This document shows, piece by piece, positions 5,222 through 11,412 of a DNA stretch of 11,412 bases (positions within the stretch are counted from its first letter, which is position 1; the number at the start of each line of letters is the position of its first letter). The notes under the pieces were generated by a model that had not been told where the DNA came from, did not search any database, and was given only the letters and a program-made list of their open reading frames with translations. The translations under genes were made by a program, and so were the position numbers. Origin of the DNA: Acidimicrobiia bacterium (GTDB lineage: Bacteria > Actinomycetota > Acidimicrobiia > Spongiisociales > UBA5794); NCBI GenBank assembly GCA_030599515.1, contig JAUVNV010000062.1:1-11412 (forward strand). The letters are read 5' to 3'.

Positions 5222-6529
5222 TCACACGCTTGCGTGGTCGGTCAGATGTGCGTTGTGCAAGAAGCCGTGCACGCTGAACGGCTTCGACGCCTCGTCGAGA
5301 CTCGGCGGATACACGAGGGCTGTCGCTACGGCACCCACGGCGCACGCGCCTGCGCAGATCGCGAACGCCAGCGGGAAGTTCCCCATGTCGCCCAGTGCGC
5401 CACCGAGGATCGGGAAGATGATCCCGCCGGCTCCATACGCCAGGAACACCCACGGGTAGTTCTCACCCACCGCGGAGTCGCCGAACTCGTCGGCAGTGAG
5501 GGCCGGGAACAGGGCGAAGTTGCCACCGAAGTTGAAGCCGATCAGGGCCGCAGCGAGGTACAGCGTGTACTCGCTGCCGGCCATCGGGATGAACGCAAGC
5601 AGGAACACAGCCTGGCTGGCGGTCATGATCACGACCGATCGCTTGCGACCGACCTTGTCGCTCATCGTGCCCCACACGATTCGTCCGATTCCATTTGCCA
5701 GGCTGAAGAACACCGCCATCGCGGTTCCGGCGATCGCGCTGGCCTCAACGTCTCCGAGACCCGATTCGGTCAGAACTTCAACCGGGTAGAGCTTCATCAG
5801 CCCAATGGCCATCAGCCCGGCACCTGCGCTCGCAGCGAAGGTCAGCGAGATCAGATGGAATTGCGGCGAACGGAGCATCTCGCGGGGCGTGAAGTTGTCG
5901 CTGCCCTTTCCGGCGGTCACGGGCGGAACGAACCCTTCGGGTAGCCAACCCTCGGGCGGCATCACCATCCATATGGATCCGATGAGAACGATCACGGCGA
6001 ACGCGATCCCGTAGATCAGGAAGGTCGTTCCCAGGCTGGTGTTGTCGATCAGGTTGCCCCAGGATCCCGCGATCTTGACCCACACCATCGCTCCAAATCC
6101 AAACCCGGCGACGGCGAGTCCTGTGATCATTCCCTTGTGGTCGGGGAACCAACGCATGCCGACGGCGATCGGCACCACGTAGGCGAGGCCGATTCCCGCA
6201 CCACCGATCAGTCCGACACCGAGCAGGACGAACCAGAAGTCCGTTCCGCCACCGATCGAGGCGACCATGTAGCCGATACCGAGCGTGATACCACCCGCCA
6301 TCGCGAGTGCCCGGGGGCCGAACCTGGCGAGGTTGCGGCCGGCAAACACCATGACCAGTGCGAAGGTCGCGAGGCCCACCGCGAAGACGATCTGCGTCTG
6401 AGTGTTCGACCATCCCGAGTCCTTCAGCCCGGGCGTGAAAACCGACCAGGCGTAGATGGCGCCGAGACAGAGCTGTATCAGCACCGCCCCAAGCACCACG
6501 AATCCTCGGGGAGCTACTCGTTTCGACAT
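5222..6529 (-). CDS. OFA-family MFS transporter (oxalate:formate antiporter-like)
   Basis: 435 residues and about 12 hydrophobic helices, the normal size for the Major Facilitator Superfamily. OFA-family marks: GAIYAWSVFTPGLKDSGWS near the N-terminus, GRNLARFGPR in the loop after TM2, and GLIGGAGIGLAYVVPIAVGM followed by RWFPDHKGMITGLAVAGFG (about residues 107-145). The second half has NGIGRIVWGTMSDKVGRKRS and FNFGGNFALFPALTADEFG. Start: ATG 6529 has AGGAGG 9 nt upstream; an in-frame ATG at 6655 would add 42 Arg-rich residues with no helix. In oxalate carriers a TM11 lysine sits in an AKG context after NYG; here the equivalent stretch appears to be NYPWVFLAYGAGG, so oxalate may not be the substrate. 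It is a single-gene unit, closed by the 5181-5221 hairpin. Confidence 0.88.
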   Translation of the reverse strand: MSKRVAPRGFVVLGAVLIQLCLGAIYAWSVFTPGLKDSGWSNTQTQIVFAVGLATFALVMVFAGRNLARFGPRALAMAGGITLGIGYMVASIGGGTDFWFVLLGVGLIGGAGIGLAYVVPIAVGMRWFPDHKGMITGLAVAGFGFGAMVWVKIAGSWGNLIDNTSLGTTFLIYGIAFAVIVLIGSIWMVMPPEGWLPEGFVPPVTAGKGSDNFTPREMLRSPQFHLISLTFAASAGAGLMAIGLMKLYPVEVLTESGLGDVEASAIAGTAMAVFFSLANGIGRIVWGTMSDKVGRKRSVVIMTASQAVFLLAFIPMAGSEYTLYLAAALIGFNFGGNFALFPALTADEFGDSAVGENYPWVFLAYGAGGIIFPILGGALGDMGNFPLAFAICAGACAVGAVATALVYPPSLDEASKPFSVHGFLHNAHLTDHASV

Positions 6530-6538
6530 GCCGGGCTT

Positions 6539-6544
6539 CCTCCT
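6539..6544 (-). promoter_or_regulatory. Ribosome binding site (AGGAGG) deciding the MFS start at 6529
   Basis: The reverse complement of 6539-6544 is AGGAGG, 9 nt before the ATG at 6529. It shows that the upstream in-frame ATG at 6655 is not the start. Confidence 0.75.
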
Positions 6545-6863
6545 GTTGATGCGACGCGTTCTCCGTGTCTCGGGGGGTTCCCGTCGAACCGGGACAACAC
6601 GCGCGTCGCGATTGCGTTCGTCACAACGTCGAGTGTCCCGCGCTCGCGGGAGCACCGCTAGGGAGTTTCGGCCCTTCGAAGCCCGCCAATCGGCCCTTCC
6701 GGGCGTTCGCGTATCACGTTGAGTCGTTCGTCACCCGCAACGGTCTCCGCTTGCCGGGTCGACCGACTCCCCATGTCGCCGGTGGATTCCCATACGCGAG
6801 GGCCTCATCGAGTCGCTCCCGCCCGTCGCCAGATCGCGGTCCGACGGAGTGGCAGCGCACTTC
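6545..6863. other. Intergenic gap without a recognisable gene
   Basis: Between the MFS start and the lipoprotein stop I see no credible gene on either strand and no tRNA. Open frames here are Arg/Ser/Pro-rich and lack starts with an SD or a TANNNT box. Minor structures: GGTTC-CCGTC-GAACC (within 6576-6600) and a directly repeated GGCCCTTC near 6670-6700. It presumably carries the MFS promoter and the 3' end of the lipoprotein transcript, but neither is identifiable. Confidence 0.5.
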
Positions 6864-7337
6864 CTACTGCGTCGCTGTCGCCTCGTCCGCAACGAACTCG
6901 CAGAACGTCCGAGCGCTTTCGGGGTGACGTTCGTTCCACAGCTGCATCAGCTCAGTGTCTCGATGCACGAACCACTCGTCCGAAACGTGCTCACCGACCG
7001 CGGGGGGCTCGCCGTGCTGTGCCGTCGTCGTCGCATCCGCGTCATCACGGAACGCCAGGAACTCGTCGACGGGGATTCCGTAGAGCTCGTTGAAGGCCGC
7101 CTTGAAAGCGGCCTCGACTTCGTCTTCGGATGATCCTTCCGGAGCGATCGCCTCGTCGAGAACCCGGAAGATCACGGTGGAGGGCAGATTGCCGCTTCCG
7201 CCGATCGATCCACCGGCGCGGGCGGCTTCCGTGCATTCGGCGAGAGCAACGTCCGACATGGGATCCACGGAACTGCACGAAGCGGCGACGATCACCGCCC
7301 CGAGAGCGAGGAGGACGGGAGTCCGCGCACGACTCAT
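6864..7337 (-). CDS. Putative lipoprotein of unknown function
   Basis: 157 residues. The N-terminus is a classic lipoprotein signal: MSRAR, then a hydrophobic stretch (about residues 8-19) and AASC with the lipidated Cys at position 21. The mature ~137 residues contain two more cysteines (C35, C146) that could form a disulfide, a Gly/Ser patch (GGSIGGSGN), an acidic helix EDEVEAAFKAAFNELYGIP and a second helical part TELMQLWNERHPESARTFC. I recognise no family. It would be anchored on the outer face of the cytoplasmic membrane. The start has a TANNNT box 6 nt upstream and no SD, i.e. a leaderless mRNA is likely. It lies 230 nt downstream of the exonuclease gene on the same strand but with its own promoter-like box, so it is probably a separate unit. 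Confidence 0.75.
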   Translation of the reverse strand: MSRARTPVLLALGAVIVAASCSSVDPMSDVALAECTEAARAGGSIGGSGNLPSTVIFRVLDEAIAPEGSSEDEVEAAFKAAFNELYGIPVDEFLAFRDDADATTTAQHGEPPAVGEHVSDEWFVHRDTELMQLWNERHPESARTFCEFVADEATATQ

Positions 7338-7343
7338 ACTTCG

Positions 7344-7349
7344 ATCCTA
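7344..7349 (-). promoter_or_regulatory. -10 element TAGGAT, leaderless start for the lipoprotein gene
   Basis: The reverse complement of 7344-7349 is TAGGAT, followed after exactly 6 nt by the ATG at 7337. No SD and no clear -35 are present. Confidence 0.4.
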
Positions 7350-7490
7350 CGTCGACACCCGCCGACGTGCAGGTTCGACTGTCGGCAACCGGCCGCACCA
7401 TCGTCGCCTTCGCTGCCGTTCCGTGAGCATCGACGCAAGCATCCGCGCCTCAACGGGCCTTTGCCGATTGACATAGCGGTGGCCGTCGGA

Positions 7491-7518
7491 ATCGCGACTG
7501 CTCCGGCGCCGTCGCGAT
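7491..7518. repeat. Hairpin downstream of the exonuclease gene
   Basis: ATCGCGAC (7491-7498) and GTCGCGAT (7511-7518) form an 8-bp stem with a 12-nt loop, 50 nt past the exonuclease stop. It could be a terminator without a T-run, but the loop is long. Confidence 0.25.
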
Positions 7519-7567
7519 CTCTTCGAGGTCCGAGCGGGATGCGAGGCCACGATACCGACGACCCGCG

Positions 7568-8257
7568 TCAGCCCGTGGGCCACTCCTCGGTGATCGGCGG
7601 CCGGGAGGCTCCGACCTTGGCGAGGTACGCGTTGAACGAGTCCTTCCACACGGTGTGGGCCTTGATCTGGAGTGCGACGAGGTCCGCGCCGTCGACCTGG
7701 ATCTTCGGGTAGCGCTCGGCGATCGCACGTGCGACGGCAACCGTCGCAGCGGCGTCGCCTGCGGCGCGATGCGCGCCCTCGAGACTCACGCCGTAGTGGC
7801 CGGCGACGGTGCCGAGCGTCCGTTGCCCCTTGCGGTAGCGGTCGACGTGGCGGTCGAGGACCAACGGGTCGACGAGGATCGTCGGCGGCACCGCGGGGAG
7901 AGGGTCGAGGGCGTGACGTGCCAGTTCGTTCGCCAGGAGCGGCCAGTCGTAGTTCGCGTTGTAGACGACGATCGGGATCCCCTCGTCGACGAGCGACGTG
8001 ATGACAGCGAGGGTGGCCGTGAGAACGTCGGCGGGAATGCCACCGTTCGCAGCAAGGTCATCCGGTCCGATGCCGGTCAGCTCCGTCACCTTCGGAGGCA
8101 GCGGAACTCCCGGGTCGATCAGCCGATCGACGAGCGCTTCTGACGAACCGTCCGCTTCGAATCGGAACAGACCCACCTCGATGATGCGAGCCGTTCGGGT
8201 GTCGACCCCGGTTGCCTCCAGATCGAGAGCGGTGAGGGTTCCTTCGTGCCATGCCAT
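7568..8257 (-). CDS. DEDDh-family 3'-5' exonuclease (DnaQ-like)
   Basis: 229 residues. All DEDDh catalytic positions are visible: D12 and E14 in LDLEATG (Exo I), D104 in YNANYDWPLL (Exo II), and H163 with D168 in AHRAAGDA (Exo III). The domain covers about residues 8-185. The rest (LVALQIKAHTVWKDSFNAYL... to the end) resembles the tail found in stand-alone actinobacterial exonucleases of this group, not the polymerase III epsilon subunit, which carries a polymerase-binding extension. The family uses two metal ions to remove nucleotides from 3' ends of DNA or RNA; the substrate here is unknown and roles in repair or RNA trimming are possible. The ATG at 8257 has TACGCT 6 nt upstream and no SD. 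Confidence 0.9.
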   Translation of the reverse strand: MAWHEGTLTALDLEATGVDTRTARIIEVGLFRFEADGSSEALVDRLIDPGVPLPPKVTELTGIGPDDLAANGGIPADVLTATLAVITSLVDEGIPIVVYNANYDWPLLANELARHALDPLPAVPPTILVDPLVLDRHVDRYRKGQRTLGTVAGHYGVSLEGAHRAAGDAAATVAVARAIAERYPKIQVDGADLVALQIKAHTVWKDSFNAYLAKVGASRPPITEEWPTG

Positions 8258-8263
8258 GTGCTC

Positions 8264-8269
8264 AGCGTA
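8264..8269 (-). promoter_or_regulatory. -10 element TACGCT, leaderless start for the exonuclease gene
   Basis: The reverse complement of 8264-8269 is TACGCT, followed after exactly 6 nt (gagcac) by the ATG at 8257. Only a weak -35 candidate (GTGCTT, 17 nt further up) is seen. Confidence 0.42.
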
Positions 8270-8397
8270 CGCGAGCCAGACAGGACAAGCACAATCGGGA
8301 GGATCTCATCGCGGCGCAAACGACGGAGCGCTCAAATTCCACCGGAGCAACCACGACCGGACGCTTCGCTGGATCGCTTGCGGGGTGGCGGTGCACA

Positions 8398-8442
8398 GGT
8401 TCGGCATGTACGACAGCTGCCCTCCGTGTGCACACCCGAACC
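8398..8442. repeat. Inverted repeat just downstream of the HmuY-domain gene
   Basis: GGTTCGG (8398-8404) pairs with CCGAACC (8436-8442), enclosing a 31-nt loop that contains the palindrome GTGTGCACAC (8426-8435). Its position right after the HmuY stop fits a terminator for the three-gene unit, but the structure is loose and has no T-run. Confidence 0.25.
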
Positions 8443-8448
8443 CCGGGA

Positions 8449-9159
8449 TCATCTCCCCGCTTCTGTGACCTTCGGTATCAGGCGGTACCGGAAGGTGATG
8501 CAGCCGGATTCCTCGTCCTCGCAGTAGTACGAGTCGAATTGGACCAGTGCATCGAGACTGCCGCCGGTTCGCACGAGATAGGTGTTGGGCTTGGCGCTCA
8601 CGATGTGGCTGATGAAAGAGTACGAGTACCAATGACCCGCTGCCGGATTCTCCGCTTCGTCTTCGTCCTCCCCTCCGTAGACGTCAATGGCGAATGTGAC
8701 CGATGTCGGCGGGCTCGCCGTCTCCAGTGGAACCTCACCCAAGTCGAACGCTCCACCCGGCCCTGCCGGATTCGTTACGCCCGAGTTGGTGAGCAACTTG
8801 GTGCGTCGGAACGCCACATCCCATCCGGATGTTGCGAAATCGCCGTCCACTACCCGACCCTCGTCGAAGTCGAAGAGAACCCAATCGACAGTACTCACGG
8901 CGTCCACCGTGTAGCGGATCGGTGCCTGCTCCACCACGGTCACCACGACCGCCTCAATCCCCACGTCATCCGACGAAGCCACCGGCGTGCCCATCTCGAC
9001 GGCCACCGCACTCGGTTCGAAACCTGCCGGACGAGGCTGGAAGCTGCCCCAGGTGAAGAGCCCGACCACGGCAAGCACCAACACGACGGGCAGACCGATC
9101 AACCACGACCTCTTGTACCGCCACCATCGACGGCCGGTGATCCGAGAATCAACCACCAT
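8449..9159 (-). CDS. Membrane-anchored HmuY-domain protein
   Basis: 236 residues. A basic N-terminus (RRWWRYKR) and one helix (about residues 19-38) tether a ~190-residue external domain. That domain follows the HmuY pattern: WVLFDFDEGRVV, SGWDVAFRRTKLLTNSG with a Gly-rich GPGGAFDLG, then HWYSYSF, an NTYLVRTGGSLDALVQFDSYY strand pair and a final ITFRYRL. HmuY proteins are heme-binding proteins best known as lipoprotein hemophores in Bacteroidota. Only two histidines exist in the whole chain (H176, H185), both in the external domain, along with two cysteines (C213, C220). The ATG overlaps the end of the cytochrome gene by 11 nt, so the two are translationally coupled. A heme-transfer or cytochrome-partner role is inferred from context; heme binding is not shown by sequence alone. 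Confidence 0.8.
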   Translation of the reverse strand: MVVDSRITGRRWWRYKRSWLIGLPVVLVLAVVGLFTWGSFQPRPAGFEPSAVAVEMGTPVASSDDVGIEAVVVTVVEQAPIRYTVDAVSTVDWVLFDFDEGRVVDGDFATSGWDVAFRRTKLLTNSGVTNPAGPGGAFDLGEVPLETASPPTSVTFAIDVYGGEDEDEAENPAAGHWYSYSFISHIVSAKPNTYLVRTGGSLDALVQFDSYYCEDEESGCITFRYRLIPKVTEAGR

Positions 9160-10177
9160 CGCCTTCTCTCAGATAGCGGTGGATCAGCTCCGTGTCCTCG
9201 TCCGAAAGCACGTTCGCGGGGTAGCCGGGCATCTCCTTCGGTCCCTCTCGTACATCTTCGAGGAATCCACCGAGTGAACCGACCTGGCCGAGCAACTCGG
9301 GCCCGACGACGGCACCGGTCCCCGAAAGGCCGTGGCAACTTGCGCATCCGTATTGGAAGTAGAGCATCTCGCCATCGGCGAGCGGGTCACCCGTTTCAGC
9401 GAGAGAATCGTCGGCGAGGCCGACGCCCTCGTAAGGCAGGTCAGCATCGAGGAACGCGATCGGCGTCCGGTGGTATCGCTCAGGTTGGAGAGGGTCCCCG
9501 GATGCGAGCGGCGTTCGAAGAAACACGATCACCATGCCCACCGCCGTGAGGACCGTGGCCACGGCGAGAATCGTCGCGACCCACGCCGAACCTTGCTCAG
9601 AGGCCACAGCCACAGGGGATGCCGGCCCCGCCACCCGGCCCGCACGTCCAACCCTGACCAGCTGGTAGGCGGAGAAGGCGATCATCGACCACACGCCGGC
9701 GATCACGGCAATCACAAGCGATCCGTTGAGCAACGGGATCTTGATGCCCGAGATCGGAGCGTAAAGCTGCCGCTGTTCGCGTTCGACGGCGATCGTGAAG
9801 ACGAACGGTGCGGTCTCGATGTCGTCAGGGCCGATGTACTCGACATGCATCTCGCCGTTCTCGGCGGCCCGTTGCTCGTAGATCATGACGGCGATGCCTT
9901 CGGCATCGGTGACACTGGTAACGAGTTCGACACGCCCGTCGACGCCTGCCAGTGATGTGCTGTAGCTGAGGGCAACGACGGCTCCTTCGAGGGGCTCATT
10001 GTCTGAGGTCACGATGGCTTTCACCTCTACGTCGGCGCCCACGGTTGCCGACTCGGGTGCGCCCACAGCGATACCGATTTCGGCAGCCAGGACCGGGCCG
10101 ACCGCAAACCCGAACACGAATAGTGCGCTCACGACCACCAGGGCACCGGCCACTGTTCTTCGGGTGCGTGTCGTCAT
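9149..10177 (-). CDS. Ig-like / two-helix / mono-heme cytochrome c membrane protein
   Basis: 342 residues in four parts. A signal peptide (about 1-31) is followed by an Ig-like beta domain (about 35-132, with APESATVGADVEVKAIVTSD and TDAEGIAVMIY), two helices (about 150-173 and 199-221) joined by a basic loop (RVGRAGR), and a cytochrome c domain (about 262-340). The heme site is C278-A-S-C281-H282; M316 in EMPGYP is the likely distal ligand. The basic loop places both the Ig and heme domains outside the membrane. Such a protein would pass electrons from a quinol-oxidising partner to a soluble carrier or oxidase. The ATG overlaps the NrfD-family stop (ATGA at 10174-10177) and has AGGAGG 6 nt upstream. 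The arrangement resembles ActD-plus-ActE functions of alternative complex III in one chain, which is inference. Confidence 0.85.
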   Translation of the reverse strand: MTTRTRRTVAGALVVVSALFVFGFAVGPVLAAEIGIAVGAPESATVGADVEVKAIVTSDNEPLEGAVVALSYSTSLAGVDGRVELVTSVTDAEGIAVMIYEQRAAENGEMHVEYIGPDDIETAPFVFTIAVEREQRQLYAPISGIKIPLLNGSLVIAVIAGVWSMIAFSAYQLVRVGRAGRVAGPASPVAVASEQGSAWVATILAVATVLTAVGMVIVFLRTPLASGDPLQPERYHRTPIAFLDADLPYEGVGLADDSLAETGDPLADGEMLYFQYGCASCHGLSGTGAVVGPELLGQVGSLGGFLEDVREGPKEMPGYPANVLSDEDTELIHRYLREGDGG

Positions 10178-11412
10178 AGTGCGCCTCCTTCCGGATTGGG
10201 TGATCCGGCCAACGCCCCCGCACCGGAGGCCTCGCCGTCGTCCCCCATGTCCTCACCCACCAAGATCGCTTGGGCGATCTCTAAGGCGACCTCATGCTCA
10301 CGCTCCTCGACCATCTCCCACACGGCGAACATGGGGAATATCTTCACCGCAATCGTGATGAGCAGCGCGAATCCTGCGAGGCCGGCAGCGAAGATCGACC
10401 ATTCGACGATCGACGGGAAGTAGTTCGCCGGTTCGTACGGCATGAGCGGAACCCGCAACCCGGTGACCACGATGAAGTACCGCTCGAGGAACATCGCGAC
10501 GTCGACGAGGATCGCTGCAGTCACCACACCGGCGATCGTGCGGGTCTTCGGCACCACCATCAGGACGAGCGGGGTGATGAGGCCGCCGATGATGTAGAAC
10601 CAGAACATCACGCTGAAGTCTTCGAGGAACAGCTGCCGGAATGCGAACTCACCGGCCTCTTCGAGTTTGAACCCCGTCGTGACGAACTCCGAAATGTTGA
10701 CGTAGAGCATGACCGCTGCGAACGCCCCCAGGAGGTAGCCGAGGTAGATGAAGTGTTTCGGAGTGAGGTACTCCTCCCAGTGATAGATCCGTCGGAGAAC
10801 CGCGAGCACGATGACCAGGGTGGCGATCCCCGAGAAGATGGCCCCGGCGACGAAGAGAACGCCAAAAATCGTCGTGTTCCAACCCACCCGCAGCGTCATA
10901 CCGAAGATCCACGACACGACCGTGTGCACCGAAACGGCGATCGGGATGATGATGATCATCATCACGGAGATGGCCTTCCCCAGATACTTGAACTGTGTGG
11001 GGGTCCCCATCCAGTCGAGGGCGAGCGTCCGGTAGATCCAGTTCCTGACCGGCCCTGCTTCATCGGCCAGACGGTCACGGAAGAGACCGAGGTCCGGGAT
11101 CATCGGGGCGTACAGGTAGATCAGGCTTGCCGTCAGATAGGTCGTGATCGCCATCACGTCCCACATGATCGGAGACTGCCAACGGCCGAACAGATAGACG
11201 TTGAAGATACGCTCCGGACGACCCATGTCGATCACCACGAACAAGGCACCGATGATCAGCGAGAAGGCGGTGATGAACTCGGCCATCCTCGTAACCGGTG
11301 CACGCCATCTTGCCTTCGACGCCCGCAGGATCGCCGATATCAGCGTCCCGGCGTGGCTGATGCCGATGAAGAACACGAACGCCGAGATGTAGAGACCCCA
11401 GGAGATACGATC
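10174..11412 (-). CDS. NrfD/PsrC-family quinol-interacting membrane subunit, ActC-like (5' partial)
   Basis: The visible 412 residues run out of the window; the frame is open to base 11412 (DRISWGLYISAF before the GTG at 11376), so that GTG is internal. There are nine or ten hydrophobic helices. NrfD-family marks close to ActC of alternative complex III: FFIGISHAGTLISAILRA, VVIDMGRPERIF, SPIMWDVMAITTYLTASL with IPDLGLFRDR, and SVHTVVSWIFGM followed by NTTIFGVLFVAGAIFSGIA. These proteins bind (mena)quinol in the membrane without heme and hand electrons to, or take them from, Fe-S or cytochrome partners. A hydrophilic acidic/Gly tail (GEDMGDDGEASGAG...) ends the chain. It is translationally coupled to the cytochrome gene. 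An Fe-S/molybdopterin-type (ActB-like) partner would be expected just beyond the right edge. Confidence 0.9.
   Translation of the reverse strand, partial: DRISWGLYISAFVFFIGISHAGTLISAILRASKARWRAPVTRMAEFITAFSLIIGALFVVIDMGRPERIFNVYLFGRWQSPIMWDVMAITTYLTASLIYLYAPMIPDLGLFRDRLADEAGPVRNWIYRTLALDWMGTPTQFKYLGKAISVMMIIIIPIAVSVHTVVSWIFGMTLRVGWNTTIFGVLFVAGAIFSGIATLVIVLAVLRRIYHWEEYLTPKHFIYLGYLLGAFAAVMLYVNISEFVTTGFKLEEAGEFAFRQLFLEDFSVMFWFYIIGGLITPLVLMVVPKTRTIAGVVTAAILVDVAMFLERYFIVVTGLRVPLMPYEPANYFPSIVEWSIFAAGLAGFALLITIAVKIFPMFAVWEMVEEREHEVALEIAQAILVGEDMGDDGEASGAGALAGSPNPEGGAL
10184..10189 (-). promoter_or_regulatory. Ribosome binding site (AGGAGG) for the cytochrome gene
   Basis: The reverse complement of 10184-10189 is AGGAGG, 6 nt before the ATG at 10177 and within the last codons of the NrfD-family gene. 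It supports coupled but efficient translation of the cytochrome protein. Confidence 0.7.

Noticed and set aside
6576..6600. tRNA-like GGTTC...GAACC stretch in the 6545-6863 gap
   Set aside because: There is no acceptor stem, anticodon arm or standard T-loop around it; only a short 5-bp hairpin.
7467..7473. TTGACA-like -35 on the + strand in the exonuclease-lipoprotein gap
   Set aside because: There is no -10 at proper spacing and no + strand gene downstream.
8251..9549. A 432-residue open frame on the + strand
   Set aside because: It runs antisense through the HmuY-domain and cytochrome genes, which have clear family motifs, and its sequence is low-complexity Arg/Pro/Ser.
11374..11376. GTG at 11376 (- strand) as the start of the NrfD-family gene
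   Set aside because: The frame continues upstream with family-like residues (SWGLYISAF), so the true start is outside the window.
1..11412. CRISPR arrays, insertion sequences, rRNA or tRNA genes
   Set aside because: No regularly spaced repeats, transposase motifs, terminal repeats with target duplications, or structured RNA genes were seen on reading both strands.

Overview
The window is G+C-rich, with coding regions showing strong G/C bias at third codon positions. It looks like a chromosomal segment of a high-GC actinobacterium. The main support is a deazaflavin (F420)-dependent nitroreductase-family protein, a Streptomyces-type stand-alone DEDDh exonuclease, several genes whose start codon follows a -10-like TANNNT box by only 6 nt (leaderless style), and few Shine-Dalgarno sites. 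An Acidimicrobiia-like lineage is my guess, not something the sequence proves.

Left part (1-3005, all + strand): the 3' end of an SLC13/DASS-type carrier, a small two-helix membrane protein with a PH-like tail, a membrane-anchored YceI-domain protein, an F420-dependent nitroreductase-family protein with a good SD site, and a class I SAM-dependent methyltransferase with a leaderless-looking promoter. These look like ordinary housekeeping or accessory genes.

Middle (3006-5221): a cytoplasmic-type (group 3) [NiFe]-hydrogenase large subunit lies on the - strand. Both nickel-binding CxxC motifs are intact. The N-terminal TRIEGH-type motif is missing, and the first ~63 residues look foreign in sequence and codon use. 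No small subunit, diaphorase or maturation gene lies next to it. The DNA over and beyond its 5' end instead shows coding-like features on the + strand, including an ATGA overlap with a strong SD, followed by about 350 nt of apparently decayed coding sequence. The simplest reading is a rearranged, possibly 5'-truncated hydrogenase gene.

Right-centre (5181-8257, - strand): a strong 18-bp hairpin ends an OFA-family MFS transporter gene. It is followed by a 334-nt gene-free gap, an unrecognised lipoprotein and a DEDDh exonuclease.

Right end (8449-11412, - strand): a tightly overlapping three-gene unit. In transcription order these are an ActC-like NrfD-family quinol-interacting membrane protein (cut by the window edge), a membrane protein combining an Ig-like domain, two helices and a mono-heme cytochrome c domain, and a membrane-anchored HmuY-domain protein. 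The first two resemble the quinol-oxidising and electron-exit parts of alternative complex III-type modules. A HmuY (heme-binding family) partner in such an operon is, to my knowledge, unusual, and this is the best candidate in the window for an undescribed system.
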